From positions 1,364,001 through 1,428,000 of the forward strand of contig JAADJJ010000001.1 of assembly GCA_010092695.1 (NCBI GenBank): DNA of 64,000 bases. The letters run 5' to 3'. Both the position numbers and the translations under genes were made by a program. The stretch comes from Enterobacteriaceae bacterium 4M9 (GTDB taxonomy: Bacteria; Pseudomonadota; Gammaproteobacteria; Enterobacterales; Enterobacteriaceae). The notes below the pieces were generated by a model. It did not search any database and was not told the DNA's origin. It saw only the letters and a program-made list of their open reading frames with translations. Of the stretch, positions 8,896-17,654 are shown in pieces. Every line of letters starts with the position of its first letter. The stretch's first letter is position 1.

Positions 8896-9394
8896 ATATT
8901 CTCCTGCACAAAATTTCTTCATTATTCTGTCATTTTTAGGCTCATCAGGACAGTGTTTCCTGCTTTTTTGTGATTTGCTGTGTTAAATTTTTCGCTGGCA
9001 TGTCTTTTATAATGAATAACAAAACTGTGATGCTGTTTTTTTGTGTGTGAAAAATAACAGTGTGCAATTTCTGGCCAAAACTCTTATTTAAGAAGTGTTA
9101 ATTCATTAATTTTTATTAATGGCCGCTGATTTTTTATGTGTTTTTTTTAATTTGGCTTAAATTCACCGTGTAAAATCTTTTGTCCTGATTTTTCGCCTGT
9201 ATTATTCCAATAGTTAAGGTGTCGTGTAGAATTTGCCAGATTTAAATTTTTTCCTGCACTCACTGCATTATTGGGTAAACCCTCAAGATCAGCAGGAATG
9301 GGAAGGCATCATCTTTTTATACAGATGATATGGGTTGGTGAGACCACCAGCAATAGCCACTCTCTTCATGGAACGAAATTACTGAGGGCCAGCG
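8896..9394. other. AT-rich intergenic region upstream of the ToxR/CadC-like gene
   Basis: About 500 bases without a credible gene. The half up to about 9250 is strikingly rich in A+T, with many T tracts, unlike the GC-rich flanks. It holds the xni promoter on the minus strand and presumably that of the regulator at 9395. Base composition of this kind is typical of H-NS-silenced acquired DNA, which is an inference. Confidence 0.6.
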
Positions 9395-10183
9395 ATGAAA
9401 TATATTATTTGCGATCGGATACTTTTTGTTCCCGATCTGAATACGCTTTCTATAATCGATAATCATGAGGAAGTAGTTACGATATCGAATCCGGCTCGGC
9501 GGCTGCTGGAGTTGTTAATCACCCGTCAGGGGCAAAACGTGCCCAGGGAGGAGATTTTCCAGAAGGTCTGGGACAACTTTGGCATGGTATCGAGCAATAA
9601 CAATTTAAACCATTGCATCAGCAAGTTGAGAAGGGTGCTTCGAAGTTTTGGTATTGATGAGGACGTTATCGTCACTATCCCCAAACTCGGCTTTACGCTG
9701 CATAAAGAGATAACCGTGCGGATTATTAGTGAGGAAAACGTGGAGCACGTCGCACTCACTCCAACGTCAGCATCCTCGGTTGAGCATGTCGGGCAGCCCA
9801 GGAAGCGCGTCGGACCGGTATGCTGGAAAATGTTCAGCCGGCAGGCTATTTTAATGCTGGGTGGGGCATTTGTGCTGCTGTTGGGTCTGCTCATTGTTCG
9901 CCTGTATCTCTACCCACGCGTGCAGACTGAAACCTATCTGGGCGCAGTTGAAAGCTGCAAAGTGTACCTGCACGAAAACGGCCCGGAAGAAAAACAGCCG
10001 ATAATGATGCAAAGCATACGCTGGTATCTGAGTAAGCATCCGGTATCCTGCGCGAGCGATGAGTATCTGCTGGTGCATCGTCAGTATCCTGGCGTGGATA
10101 AACGCAGTGATATTATGCGGCTACATATCACACGCTGCGGGCTACATCGCGCCAACCAGATGGCGATCTGTTCTGAACTATAA
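9395..10183 (+). CDS. Membrane-anchored winged-helix regulator, ToxR/CadC-like
   Basis: This 262-residue protein has a Trans_reg_C (OmpR/PhoB-type) winged helix at residues 1-105, with the pattern RRLLELLITRQGQNVPREEI, a recognition-helix region near 68-85 and a wing at IPKLGFTL. A linker of about 40 residues follows, then one membrane span at about 150-172 and a short 90-residue periplasmic domain with four cysteines (188, 219, 248, 259) that could form disulfides. This is the ToxR/CadC one-component layout: outside sensor, inside DNA binding. The periplasmic part is too short for a CadC pseudo-aminotransferase sensor domain and I do not recognise it. No target operon is adjacent. It is absent from the E. 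coli sdaB-xni junction. Confidence 0.85.
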   Translation: MKYIICDRILFVPDLNTLSIIDNHEEVVTISNPARRLLELLITRQGQNVPREEIFQKVWDNFGMVSSNNNLNHCISKLRRVLRSFGIDEDVIVTIPKLGFTLHKEITVRIISEENVEHVALTPTSASSVEHVGQPRKRVGPVCWKMFSRQAILMLGGAFVLLLGLLIVRLYLYPRVQTETYLGAVESCKVYLHENGPEEKQPIMMQSIRWYLSKHPVSCASDEYLLVHRQYPGVDKRSDIMRLHITRCGLHRANQMAICSEL

Positions 10184-10558
10184 CGGTGATGAAAATATAT
10201 TCAGCGAGAGTGTAAGGTAAAATGTCACGAAATTATCGTTGCAGGCAGGGAATGGGTGACTGCAATACTATTTCGGCCATATATTGCGCCTCGTTTTTTT
10301 TGCTAAAGGAATAATGATTGGATTAAGCGAAATAGTAATTAATGGTGGATGATGTTATTGGCGTTTTAATGAATAATAGGCCTGCGAATGACGGCGTATA
10401 GCGCTGGTATAAACAGAATGAATTTGTTGTAAGAAAATTCTTCATAGAGTGAAGAGTTTCTCAAAACGAGTTTGGCCGTTTTTTATCTCTGGCAGTGAAG
10501 CTTCTCAGCAAACAAATATATTCTGCGCATTGCAGGAGAAACCTTTCCTTTTGAATCA

Positions 10559-10589
10559 GGAGGTGCCGTGTTGGCACCTCCCTTTTTTT
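10559..10589 (+). terminator. Rho-independent terminator between the regulator gene and sdaB
   Basis: A perfect 9-bp stem (GGAGGTGCC / GGCACCTCC, loop 10568-10572) is followed by a T run at 10583-10589, so it terminates plus-strand transcripts. No gene is seen in 10184-10558. The terminator may serve the regulator at 9395-10183 through a long 3' untranslated region, or an unannotated small RNA starting within the gap. On the minus strand it lacks a T tract after the stem and would serve sdaB only weakly. Confidence 0.8.
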
Positions 10590-11955
10590 AATCGCAGGTA
10601 ACAATTTTCATTGCCAGACCGCCGCGTGACGTTTCGCGGTATTTGGCGTTCATGTCTTTGCCTGTTTCATACATGGTTTCAATCACCTTATCCAGGCACA
10701 CGCGCGGTTCACTGGTACGGCGCAGCGCCATGCGTGCCGCGTTGACGGCCTTCACCGCAGCGATAGCGTTGCGCTCAATGCACGGTACCTGAACCTGGCC
10801 CGCAACGGGATCGCAGGTCAACCCCAGGTTATGCTCCATGCCAATCTCAGCGGCGATACATACCTGCGTCGGGCTTGCGCCGAGAAGTTCAGCCAGTCCT
10901 GCGGCAGCCATTGAGCAGGCCACGCCCACTTCGCCCTGGCAACCCACTTCAGCGCCAGAAATAGAGGCATTCATTTTATATAACGAACCGATGGCGCTTG
11001 CGGTCAGCATAAAACGCGCCAGTGAGTTGGCGTTAACTTCACGGATAAACTTATCGTAATAAGCCAGCACTGCCGGAACAATACCGCATGCGCCGTTAGT
11101 TGGTGCGGTGACCACGCGGCCACCGGCCGCGTTTTCTTCGTTAACCGCCAGTGCAAACATGTTAATCCAGTCAACCACGCTCATCGGGTCGAGGCTTACC
11201 TTGTCGCTGCTCACCAGCATACGGCGCAGCGCCGCGGCGCGACGCGGTACACGCAGCTTACCGGGCAATACGCCTTCGGTGGTGGTGCCGCGCTCTATGC
11301 CTGCACGCATCACGTCCCACACGGCGGCGAAGTGTGCATCCAGCTCCTGCTGGGAATGCAGTGCCAGTTCGTTTTTCAGCATCAGCCCGGACAGGGACAG
11401 GCCAGTTTCACGACAGTGGCGCTGCAAATCGGCAGCATTCGCATAAGGGTAAGGCACCTGCACCGCCGAGGTTTCTTCTACGCCAAAGTGCGCTTCATCA
11501 ACAATAAAGCCGCCGCCGATGGAGTAATACGTCTGGCTGTAGAGCACCAGCTCACCCGCAAGCGCGGTGATGCGCATACCATTTTCATGCAGTGACAGGT
11601 TGTCGGCATGGAAATTCATGCACTGATCAACCGGGAATTCCACCTCATGGCGACCGTTGGCAAGCGACAGGCGGCCGTGGGTGTTCACGTCCTGAATCAC
11701 GTGTGGGATGCTGTCGATATCTACCGTATCCGGCAGGTTACCGGCAAGTCCCATAATAATGGCGATATCGGTGTGGTGTCCTTTGCCGGTCAGCGACAGT
11801 GAACCGTAGACATCAACGACAACGCGCGTGACGTCGTTCAACAGGCCTTTGGTGATAAGGTCGTCGGTAAACTGTTTACCGGCCTTCATCGGTCCTACCG
11901 TGTGCGAGCTGGAAGGGCCGATCCCAATTTTGAAAATATCGAAAACGCTAATCAT
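10588..11955 (-). CDS. sdaB: L-serine dehydratase 2
   Basis: SdaB is an iron-sulfur enzyme deaminating L-serine to pyruvate and ammonia. It has 455 residues, as in E. coli. The N-terminal beta domain carries SSSHTVGPMKAG, which binds serine. The alpha domain holds the cysteines of the [4Fe-4S] centre in TNGACG and in CDPVAGQVQVPC. The gene lies 66 bases after sdaC and is probably co-transcribed with it, pairing uptake with breakdown of serine. Confidence 0.97.
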   Translation of the reverse strand: MISVFDIFKIGIGPSSSHTVGPMKAGKQFTDDLITKGLLNDVTRVVVDVYGSLSLTGKGHHTDIAIIMGLAGNLPDTVDIDSIPHVIQDVNTHGRLSLANGRHEVEFPVDQCMNFHADNLSLHENGMRITALAGELVLYSQTYYSIGGGFIVDEAHFGVEETSAVQVPYPYANAADLQRHCRETGLSLSGLMLKNELALHSQQELDAHFAAVWDVMRAGIERGTTTEGVLPGKLRVPRRAAALRRMLVSSDKVSLDPMSVVDWINMFALAVNEENAAGGRVVTAPTNGACGIVPAVLAYYDKFIREVNANSLARFMLTASAIGSLYKMNASISGAEVGCQGEVGVACSMAAAGLAELLGASPTQVCIAAEIGMEHNLGLTCDPVAGQVQVPCIERNAIAAVKAVNAARMALRRTSEPRVCLDKVIETMYETGKDMNAKYRETSRGGLAMKIVTCD

Positions 11956-12021
11956 GATGTTTCCACCAGAAAATACAGAGAATACGGGAGGAAGCGCCGC
12001 ACGGGGGCGGCGCTGAAAAGG

Positions 12022-13305
12022 TTAGCTGAACAGAGAGTAGAAAATCGCAGAGATGGCAATCAGGCCCATAATCACAACAAAGACGTTGCTGATGTGGCCG
12101 CTGTATTTGCGCATGGCCGGGACTTTCTGAATGGCATACATCGGCATCAGGAACAGAATCATCGCGATAACCGGGCCGCCCAGGGTTTCAATCATGCCGA
12201 GAATGCTCGGATTCAGCGTGGCCACAAGCCAGGTGGTCAGCAGCATGAAGATAGCGGTGATGCGGTTCATTCGATTGATTTCGATGTTCATACCGCGGCT
12301 GCGCAGCTGTTTGATAACGATGCCGTTAAAGCCTTCACGCGCGCCCAGGTAGTGACCCAGGAATGACTTGGTGATAGCAACGATGGCGATAATCGGTGCC
12401 ATCCAGGCAATCAGCGGTGCATTAAAGTGGTTTGCCAGATAAGACAGAATGGAGATGTTCTGTGCTTTTGCCGCAGCAAGGTCTGACGGAGACAGGCTCA
12501 GTACGCAGCTGAAGACGAAGAACATCACCGTCAGCACCATCATGATGTGGGCGTAAGCAAGAATTTTAGAGCACTTCTTCTCCGCACCTGCACCATATTC
12601 TTCACGCTTGGCAACGGCGAAAGAGGAAATAATAGGTGAGTGGTTAAAGGAGAAAACCATAACCGGAATTGCCAGCCACAGCGTCATCCACAGGCCGTTG
12701 CCGGTGCTGCTGCTCAGGCTCAGGGTTTCCAGTGCTGCGCCGTTCCACTGCGGAATCAGGTAGAGTGCGAGCAGCATCAGTGCCGCCACAAACGGGAAAA
12801 CCAGCACGCTCATCGCTTTAACAATCATCTGCTCGCCAAAGCGCACGATAGCCATCATGCCAGCAATTAGAATCAGCGACAGAATGGCGCGCGGCGGCGC
12901 CTGCATGCCGAGCTGGTGAGTCAGGAAACTCTCAACGGTGTTGGTAATCGCCACGCTGTAGACCAGCAGAATCGGGTAAATCGCAAAGAAGTAGAGCAGG
13001 GTGATGAGCTTACCGGCACCCATGCCGAAGTGTTCTTCTACAACTTCTGTAATGTCTTCGCCCGGATTTTTACCTGACAGCACAAAGCGCGTCAGGCCGC
13101 GGTGGGCAAAAAAGGTCATCGGGAACGCCAGTACGGCCATGATAAACAGCGGGATAAGACCGCCAACGCCTGCGTTAATGGGCAGGAACAGTACGCCTGC
13201 GCCAATGGCGGTGCCGTAGAGGCCAAGCATCCAGATGGTGTCGGTTCTGCGCCACGAACTGCGCTTTTCTACAGAAGCAAGGGTGCTGGTTTGGGTGGTA
13301 TCCAT
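12022..13305 (-). CDS. sdaC: Serine/proton symporter SdaC
   Basis: SdaC is a high-affinity serine importer of the HAAAP family, with about 11 predicted membrane spans and hallmark stretches such as GLYGTAIGAGVLFLP and FSFNHSPIISSFA. ATG at 13305 was chosen because AGGAGA lies 7 bases upstream and the length (427 residues) fits the family; an in-frame extension to 13350 is spurious. It is first in the sdaC-sdaB operon. Confidence 0.95.
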   Translation of the reverse strand: MDTTQTSTLASVEKRSSWRRTDTIWMLGLYGTAIGAGVLFLPINAGVGGLIPLFIMAVLAFPMTFFAHRGLTRFVLSGKNPGEDITEVVEEHFGMGAGKLITLLYFFAIYPILLVYSVAITNTVESFLTHQLGMQAPPRAILSLILIAGMMAIVRFGEQMIVKAMSVLVFPFVAALMLLALYLIPQWNGAALETLSLSSSTGNGLWMTLWLAIPVMVFSFNHSPIISSFAVAKREEYGAGAEKKCSKILAYAHIMMVLTVMFFVFSCVLSLSPSDLAAAKAQNISILSYLANHFNAPLIAWMAPIIAIVAITKSFLGHYLGAREGFNGIVIKQLRSRGMNIEINRMNRITAIFMLLTTWLVATLNPSILGMIETLGGPVIAMILFLMPMYAIQKVPAMRKYSGHISNVFVVIMGLIAISAIFYSLFS

Positions 13306-13721
13306 GAATCGATCTCCTGGGGGAACGAAATATGCCAGATAATTAGTCAATCACATTGTTAAAGTGCTTGACCGTAATAGGAAATACTGCGCAGAGCGAG
13401 ATTTTTGTAATTTTTGCCCATGGCTTGGTTATGCGGCGCAAAGATACATTGGCGCCGTTTATGTATCAGTGATCGCGATCGCAATTACATTAATCCACTT
13501 TCTGAGATTAAATTGATGGAGTTTTGTACTGGTTAAAAACCGTTGGATGGTGATTTTTCGCGGTCAAACTAGCATAGCTGCACTTTGCTTTGAATCATCA
13601 TTTCAGCACTATCAGATTCAATGCTGAAAAAATGCAAAAAGGCGGGATTTAATTTTGATTTATCTGAGTGCGTGGCAAGGATGTAGCATGAAAATCAGAG
13701 CAATCGTTTACGCGCAGACGT
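13306..13721 (-). promoter_or_regulatory. sdaC upstream region
   Basis: About 415 bases without a gene separate sdaC from the end of ppnN. The sdaC promoter must lie here. A perfect palindrome GCGATCGC with an extended GTGATCGCGATCGC surround is at about 13469-13482, and A/T tracts occupy 13380-13440 and 13490-13660. I cannot place the promoter or a Crp/Lrp site with confidence. Confidence 0.4.
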
Positions 13722-13746
13722 AAAAAAAGCAGCCCGCAGGCTGCTT
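13722..13746 (-). terminator. Terminator of ppnN
   Basis: Read on the minus strand, an 8-bp stem AAGCAGCC / GGCTGCTT with a 4-base loop is followed by a T run (A tract at 13722-13728 on the plus strand). It lies about 10 bases beyond the ppnN stop codon. Confidence 0.85.
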
Positions 13747-13755
13747 GAAAGTGAT

Positions 13756-15120
13756 TCAGGTGATAATTTCGTAACACGGAATGTATGCGCTGCCCGGCAG
13801 TTTCATGCGGTGCTGCGCCACGAAGCCCTGAAGCAAATCATCCATCTGTTTCATCATTTTCGGGTCACCGTGAATTTTGTACGGGCCGCGCTCTTCAATG
13901 GCCCGAATCCCCACTTCCTTAACGTTACCCGCGACAATACCGGAAAACGCGCGGCGCAGGTCAGCGGCCAGTTGTTCTGCCGGGCGGTCAGGATAAAGTC
14001 CCAGATTGGCCATGTTCTCATGGGTCGGTTCAAACGGCACCTGCAAATCCGGTGCAATGCGAATTGACCAGTTGAAACCATAAGAATCGCCCGTTTCGCG
14101 GCGATTTTCCTTCACGCGCGGCATGGCTTTTTTCATGTGCTGGGCCACTTTTGCCGGGTCGTCGATGATGATTTCGTAATGACGACGCGCCTGCTCACCC
14201 AGCGTGTTGACGATGAATTCATCCAGCACGCGGAAGTAATCGGCGCTTTCACTCGGGCCGGTGAGGATAAGCGGCAGAACCTGGTCGTGGTTGTGCGGAT
14301 TCATCAGAATGCCGAGCAGATAAAGCAACTCTTCTGCGGTGCCAACGCCGCCTGGGAAGATAATAATGCCGTGAGCGATACGCACAAACGCTTCAAGACG
14401 CTTTTCAATGTCCGGCATGATGATGAGTTCATTCACCAGCGGGTTAGGTGGCTCAGCGGCAATAATGGACGGCTCCGTCATGCCAATAAAGCGCCCTTCT
14501 TTATAGCGCTGCTGGGCGTGACCCACGGCGGCGCCTTTCATTGGCGCTTCCATCGCACCAGGACCACAGCCGGTGCAGATATTCAACTCGCGCAGCCCCA
14601 GCTCATTGCCGACGCGGCGTGCGTAGAGATATTCGGTTTCATTAATCGAGTGGCCGCCCCAGCACACCACCATATTTGGGGCTTCGCCAACGTGTAGCGC
14701 GCGAGCGTTACGCAGAATGGAGAACACCAGGTTGGTAATGTGGATGGAGTTTTCCAGATTCAGGTGCTGGAAACGCCCGGCCCAGGCAATCTGGCCGTTC
14801 ACGAATAAAATGTCGCGCAATACGGCAAACAGGTTGGCCTGTAGCGAGCGGATAATCTGGCCGTCAACGAACGCCTTCTCCGGTGGATTGACCAGCTCGA
14901 GCTTCACGCCGCGCTCGCGGCGCAGCACGTTGATATCGAAATTTTCATAGCGTGACAGCAGCTCTTTGCTGTTGTCGGTCTGGCTACCGGAATTGAGCAC
15001 CGCAAGTGAACAGTTGCGAAACAGTTGGTAAAGATCGCTGCTGGCGGTGCGCTTAAGCATATCGACTTCCAGCTGCGACAGCATGTCCATGGAACCAAGA
15101 GGACTGATATGTGTAATCAA
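13756..15120 (-). CDS. ppnN: Pyrimidine/purine nucleotide 5'-monophosphate nucleosidase PpnN
   Basis: PpnN hydrolyses nucleoside monophosphates to base and ribose 5-phosphate for purine and pyrimidine salvage, and in E. coli is activated by (p)ppGpp. It has 454 residues, as there. The central Rossmann LOG-type domain shows CGPGAMEAPMKG and PGGVGTAEELL, the catalytic and phosphate-binding motifs. The ATG at 15120 is followed by the family start MITHISPLGS. RelA, the (p)ppGpp synthetase, is encoded 14 kb away in this window. Confidence 0.96.
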   Translation of the reverse strand: MITHISPLGSMDMLSQLEVDMLKRTASSDLYQLFRNCSLAVLNSGSQTDNSKELLSRYENFDINVLRRERGVKLELVNPPEKAFVDGQIIRSLQANLFAVLRDILFVNGQIAWAGRFQHLNLENSIHITNLVFSILRNARALHVGEAPNMVVCWGGHSINETEYLYARRVGNELGLRELNICTGCGPGAMEAPMKGAAVGHAQQRYKEGRFIGMTEPSIIAAEPPNPLVNELIIMPDIEKRLEAFVRIAHGIIIFPGGVGTAEELLYLLGILMNPHNHDQVLPLILTGPSESADYFRVLDEFIVNTLGEQARRHYEIIIDDPAKVAQHMKKAMPRVKENRRETGDSYGFNWSIRIAPDLQVPFEPTHENMANLGLYPDRPAEQLAADLRRAFSGIVAGNVKEVGIRAIEERGPYKIHGDPKMMKQMDDLLQGFVAQHRMKLPGSAYIPCYEIIT

Positions 15121-15216
15121 GTAAGCTCCTTATGGGCGATAAGTGCAGCGCCCCTGGTGTTTACAATAGCCCTGGCCGCCTCGCTTTAACAACCCTGCGG
15201 CACAAATTGCGCGGCG

Positions 15217-16062
15217 CTACTGGCGCGCCAGGCGAGCGGTTGCCGGAGTAAATGTGCTGTTGCTGCGCCAGGGGTTGATGTCCAGGCCGCCGCGTCGCGT
15301 ATAGCGCGCGTAGACGCTGAGGCTGTGCGGGCGGCACAGGCGCTGAATGTCATTAAAAATACGCTCAACGCACTGCTCGTGAAACTCGTTATGGTGGCGA
15401 AACGACACCAGGTAACGCAGCAGTTTTTCGCGATCGATGCGTGGGCCACGATAGTGAATCTGCACTGAGCCCCAGTCCGGCTGATGGGTAATCAGGCAGT
15501 TGGATTTAAGCAGATGGCTGACGAGCGTTTCTTCGACGTCTTCGCTGCCTGCGGCACCGGCAAGATAATCGGCGCTAAATTCGTAGCTGTCGATGGTTAT
15601 CGGCTGCTCGTCAATACATTCACCCGCAAGCGCTGCCACCGGTGTACCTTCAAGCTCACTCAGGCGATGCAGCACGACGCTTACATCGCCCTGGGCGCAG
15701 GCGCGCAGGTCTCGCTCAAGCGTGGCATGTACCTGCTGCCAGTCATCAAAGCGCGTCTGGTTAAAGCTGTTGAGATAGAGCTTAAAACTTTTGGACTCCA
15801 CAAGGTTTACGCTCCTGGCATCCAGTTCCACGTGACCGACGGCGACCTGCGGCAGCCCGTGGGCGTTAAGCCATGACAGTTCGTACAGCGTCCAGATATC
15901 TTTGCCGTGAAACGGTAGGTTAGCGTCATGCAGCCCCAGCGGGGTGCGATTAAGACTGCGCGGCACCGGTTGTAATAACGATGCGTCATAAGTATCACGG
16001 TACTCGGTGGTTTTGCCGAGCGTCAGGCCGCTGAGCGCCTGATGGTTATCGTAACCGGACAT
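15217..16062 (-). CDS. queF: NADPH-dependent 7-cyano-7-deazaguanine reductase QueF
   Basis: QueF reduces preQ0 to preQ1 in queuosine synthesis. At 281 residues it is the long, two-domain enteric type. The family motif ESKSFKLYLNSFNQT is near residue 90, the catalytic cysteine is in LKSNCLITHQPDWGS, and HENEFHEQC-like residues (HHNEFHEQCVE) lie near the C-terminus. queE and queD are also in this window, but none are adjacent. It is divergent from syd, 68 bases away. Confidence 0.96.
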   Translation of the reverse strand: MSGYDNHQALSGLTLGKTTEYRDTYDASLLQPVPRSLNRTPLGLHDANLPFHGKDIWTLYELSWLNAHGLPQVAVGHVELDARSVNLVESKSFKLYLNSFNQTRFDDWQQVHATLERDLRACAQGDVSVVLHRLSELEGTPVAALAGECIDEQPITIDSYEFSADYLAGAAGSEDVEETLVSHLLKSNCLITHQPDWGSVQIHYRGPRIDREKLLRYLVSFRHHNEFHEQCVERIFNDIQRLCRPHSLSVYARYTRRGGLDINPWRSNSTFTPATARLARQ

Positions 16063-16130
16063 GTGTTTCGCCTCTGTAAAGCAGGTACAATCAGCCGCGT
16101 AGTGTAGCTTACCGCGTAAGGAGAGAGAAA

Positions 16131-16676
16131 TTGAACGACGTAAAGCAGGCCTTAACGGATTTCACCGGCCGCTATTGTGAGGCCTGGCAGCATGCAAATG
16201 GCCGGGGGCCGCGCAGTGAAGAACTGTATGGTGTGCCGTCGCCCTGCATTACGGCAACCGGTGAGGACTGCGTGTTCTGGCAGCCACAACCCTTTGCCCC
16301 ACAGGCAGATTTGCGCGGTGTGGAAAAAGCGTTGGATATTGTCATCCGTCAGGATATTCATGACTTTTATACCACGCAGTTTGCGGGGGATATGACGGTT
16401 ACGCTTGGCGAGCGTTGCTTTACGCTGCTGCAAACCTGGAGTGCGGATGATTTTCGCCGCGTGCAGGAAAACCAGATTGGTCATTTATTAATTCAGCGAC
16501 GTTTGAAATTATCGCCTACATTGTTTATTGCGACGCTGGACAGCGAACTGGACGTCGTCTGCGTTTCTAATGTGACAGGCGAAGTTCGCCTTGAAACATT
16601 AGGCACTTCACGCTACACGCCTTTGGCTTCTGGGTTGGGAACGTTCCTTGCTCAGCTCACTCCGCAGATCCTGTGA
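16131..16676 (+). CDS. syd: SecY-interacting protein Syd
   Basis: Syd is a peripheral inner-membrane protein that binds SecY and can destabilise abnormal SecYEG complexes. It has 181 residues. The start codon is TTG at 16131 with AAGGAGAG just upstream; no ATG or GTG fits better, and the E. coli protein aligns from the second residue. Conserved stretches include SEELYGVPSPC and FYTTQFAGDM. Confidence 0.92.
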   Translation: MNDVKQALTDFTGRYCEAWQHANGRGPRSEELYGVPSPCITATGEDCVFWQPQPFAPQADLRGVEKALDIVIRQDIHDFYTTQFAGDMTVTLGERCFTLLQTWSADDFRRVQENQIGHLLIQRRLKLSPTLFIATLDSELDVVCVSNVTGEVRLETLGTSRYTPLASGLGTFLAQLTPQIL

Positions 16677-16696
16677 CAGACTTTAGACTACAAGCG

Positions 16697-16714
16697 TGTG
16701 AGAGATCTCTTACA
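16697..16714 (+). promoter_or_regulatory. Probable UvrY binding site of csrB
   Basis: The 18-base near-perfect inverted repeat TGTGAGAGATCTCTTACA lies about 175 bases before the inferred 5' end of csrB. This palindrome matches, as I recall it, the far-upstream sequence bound by phosphorylated UvrY at E. coli csrB. BarA, the kinase that acts on UvrY, is encoded at 24627-27383. Confidence 0.75.
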
Positions 16715-16888
16715 ACAGCTGTAGGACATCGCTGTTTGATATGCAGAATCAATCCCACACAGTTAATGATAATACTCTATTTATCATGGGATTAAGGTTT
16801 TGCTGAATGGCTTACGAATGAAAGTTTGGCGATCTTTCCCACAGAACGTGGGTTGTAAGCCTGGCGGTTTTAGAGGATTCTATATCCA

Positions 16889-17256
16889 TCGACAGGGAGT
16901 CGAAACAAAGAAGGCGGTATCAGGATGATGCCTCTTCTGGAATCAGGAACACGCCGGGGATGGCGCTACAAGGAAGGCTTCAGGAAGAAGCAAGAGGATA
17001 ACGCAGGATAGCGTAAAAGGACACCTCCAGGAAGGAGACCGAGAGCCGGACGGGATAGAAGGCGGGTCATGAAGACCAAGGTGAACGTCAGGATGGCGTC
17101 ACTCGCATCAGGATGATGGCACGGAGCAGTAACGAAGGAACGTAGGTCAGGATGGCCACGGGAAAAGTTGTCAAGGATGAGCAGGGAGCATTGAAGGTAG
17201 CTGGATTGCTGCAAAACGAACCAGGGGCACTGTGAAAGCAGTGCCCCTACTTTTTT
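16889..17256 (+). ncRNA. csrB: CsrB regulatory RNA
   Basis: CsrB sequesters the translational regulator CsrA. The region carries about 20 GGA motifs, most as CAGGA or AAGGA in small hairpin loops, the signature of the family. It starts with CGACAGGGAGTC and ends with a 10-bp terminator stem (17223-17232 with 17239-17248) and a T run at 17251-17256. At about 368 nt it matches the E. coli RNA (369 nt) and has the same place between syd and yqcC. The 5' end is inferred from that similarity. Confidence 0.95.
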
Positions 17257-17327
17257 ATGGAGGCTTTTAGCCCACGCCCTTCGCCGTGATATTCTTGCGC
17301 CCTTCTGATTTTCCTGACGAGGTCCTC

Positions 17328-17654
17328 ATGGAACGCCACAATGCCGTGCGCGAGCGGCTCCTGCATATTGAACAAGTCCTGCGCGATGGCCAGCACTGGC
17401 AGACGATGTCTCCCGCAGACAGCGCTTTTGCAAGCAGCCAACCCTTTTGTATGGACACCCTGGCACCGCACGAATGGTTACAGTGGGTGCTGTTGCCGCG
17501 CATGCACGCGCTGCTTGACGGCGAACATCCGCTGCCGCAGGCTTTTGCCGTCGCGCCTTACTATGAGATGGCTCTTGAGGCGGGCTGGCCGCAGCGTGAC
17601 GCGCTGCTGGCCGCGTTGGTGGCGCTTGATGCCCTCTTTGCCGGGGATGCCTGA
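17328..17654 (+). CDS. yqcC: YqcC family protein (DUF446)
   Basis: This is a 108-residue helical protein of the YqcC/DUF446 family, recognised by the stretch FCMDTLAPHEWLQWVLLPRM and the PYYEMAL segment. ATG at 17328 follows a GAGGTC site and fits the family; an upstream in-frame start at 17286 would run into the csrB side. The biochemical role is unknown. It overlaps truC (TGATG), so the two are translated together. Confidence 0.92.
   Translation: MERHNAVRERLLHIEQVLRDGQHWQTMSPADSAFASSQPFCMDTLAPHEWLQWVLLPRMHALLDGEHPLPQAFAVAPYYEMALEAGWPQRDALLAALVALDALFAGDA

Noticed and set aside
9271..9462. 63-codon open frame overlapping the start of the ToxR/CadC-like gene
   Set aside because: Overlaps a well-supported gene in another frame and lacks recognisable features.
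13469..13482. Palindrome GTGATCGCGATCGC as a Crp site for sdaC
   Set aside because: It does not match the TGTGA-N6-TCACA pattern well enough; more likely a chance GATCGC repeat.
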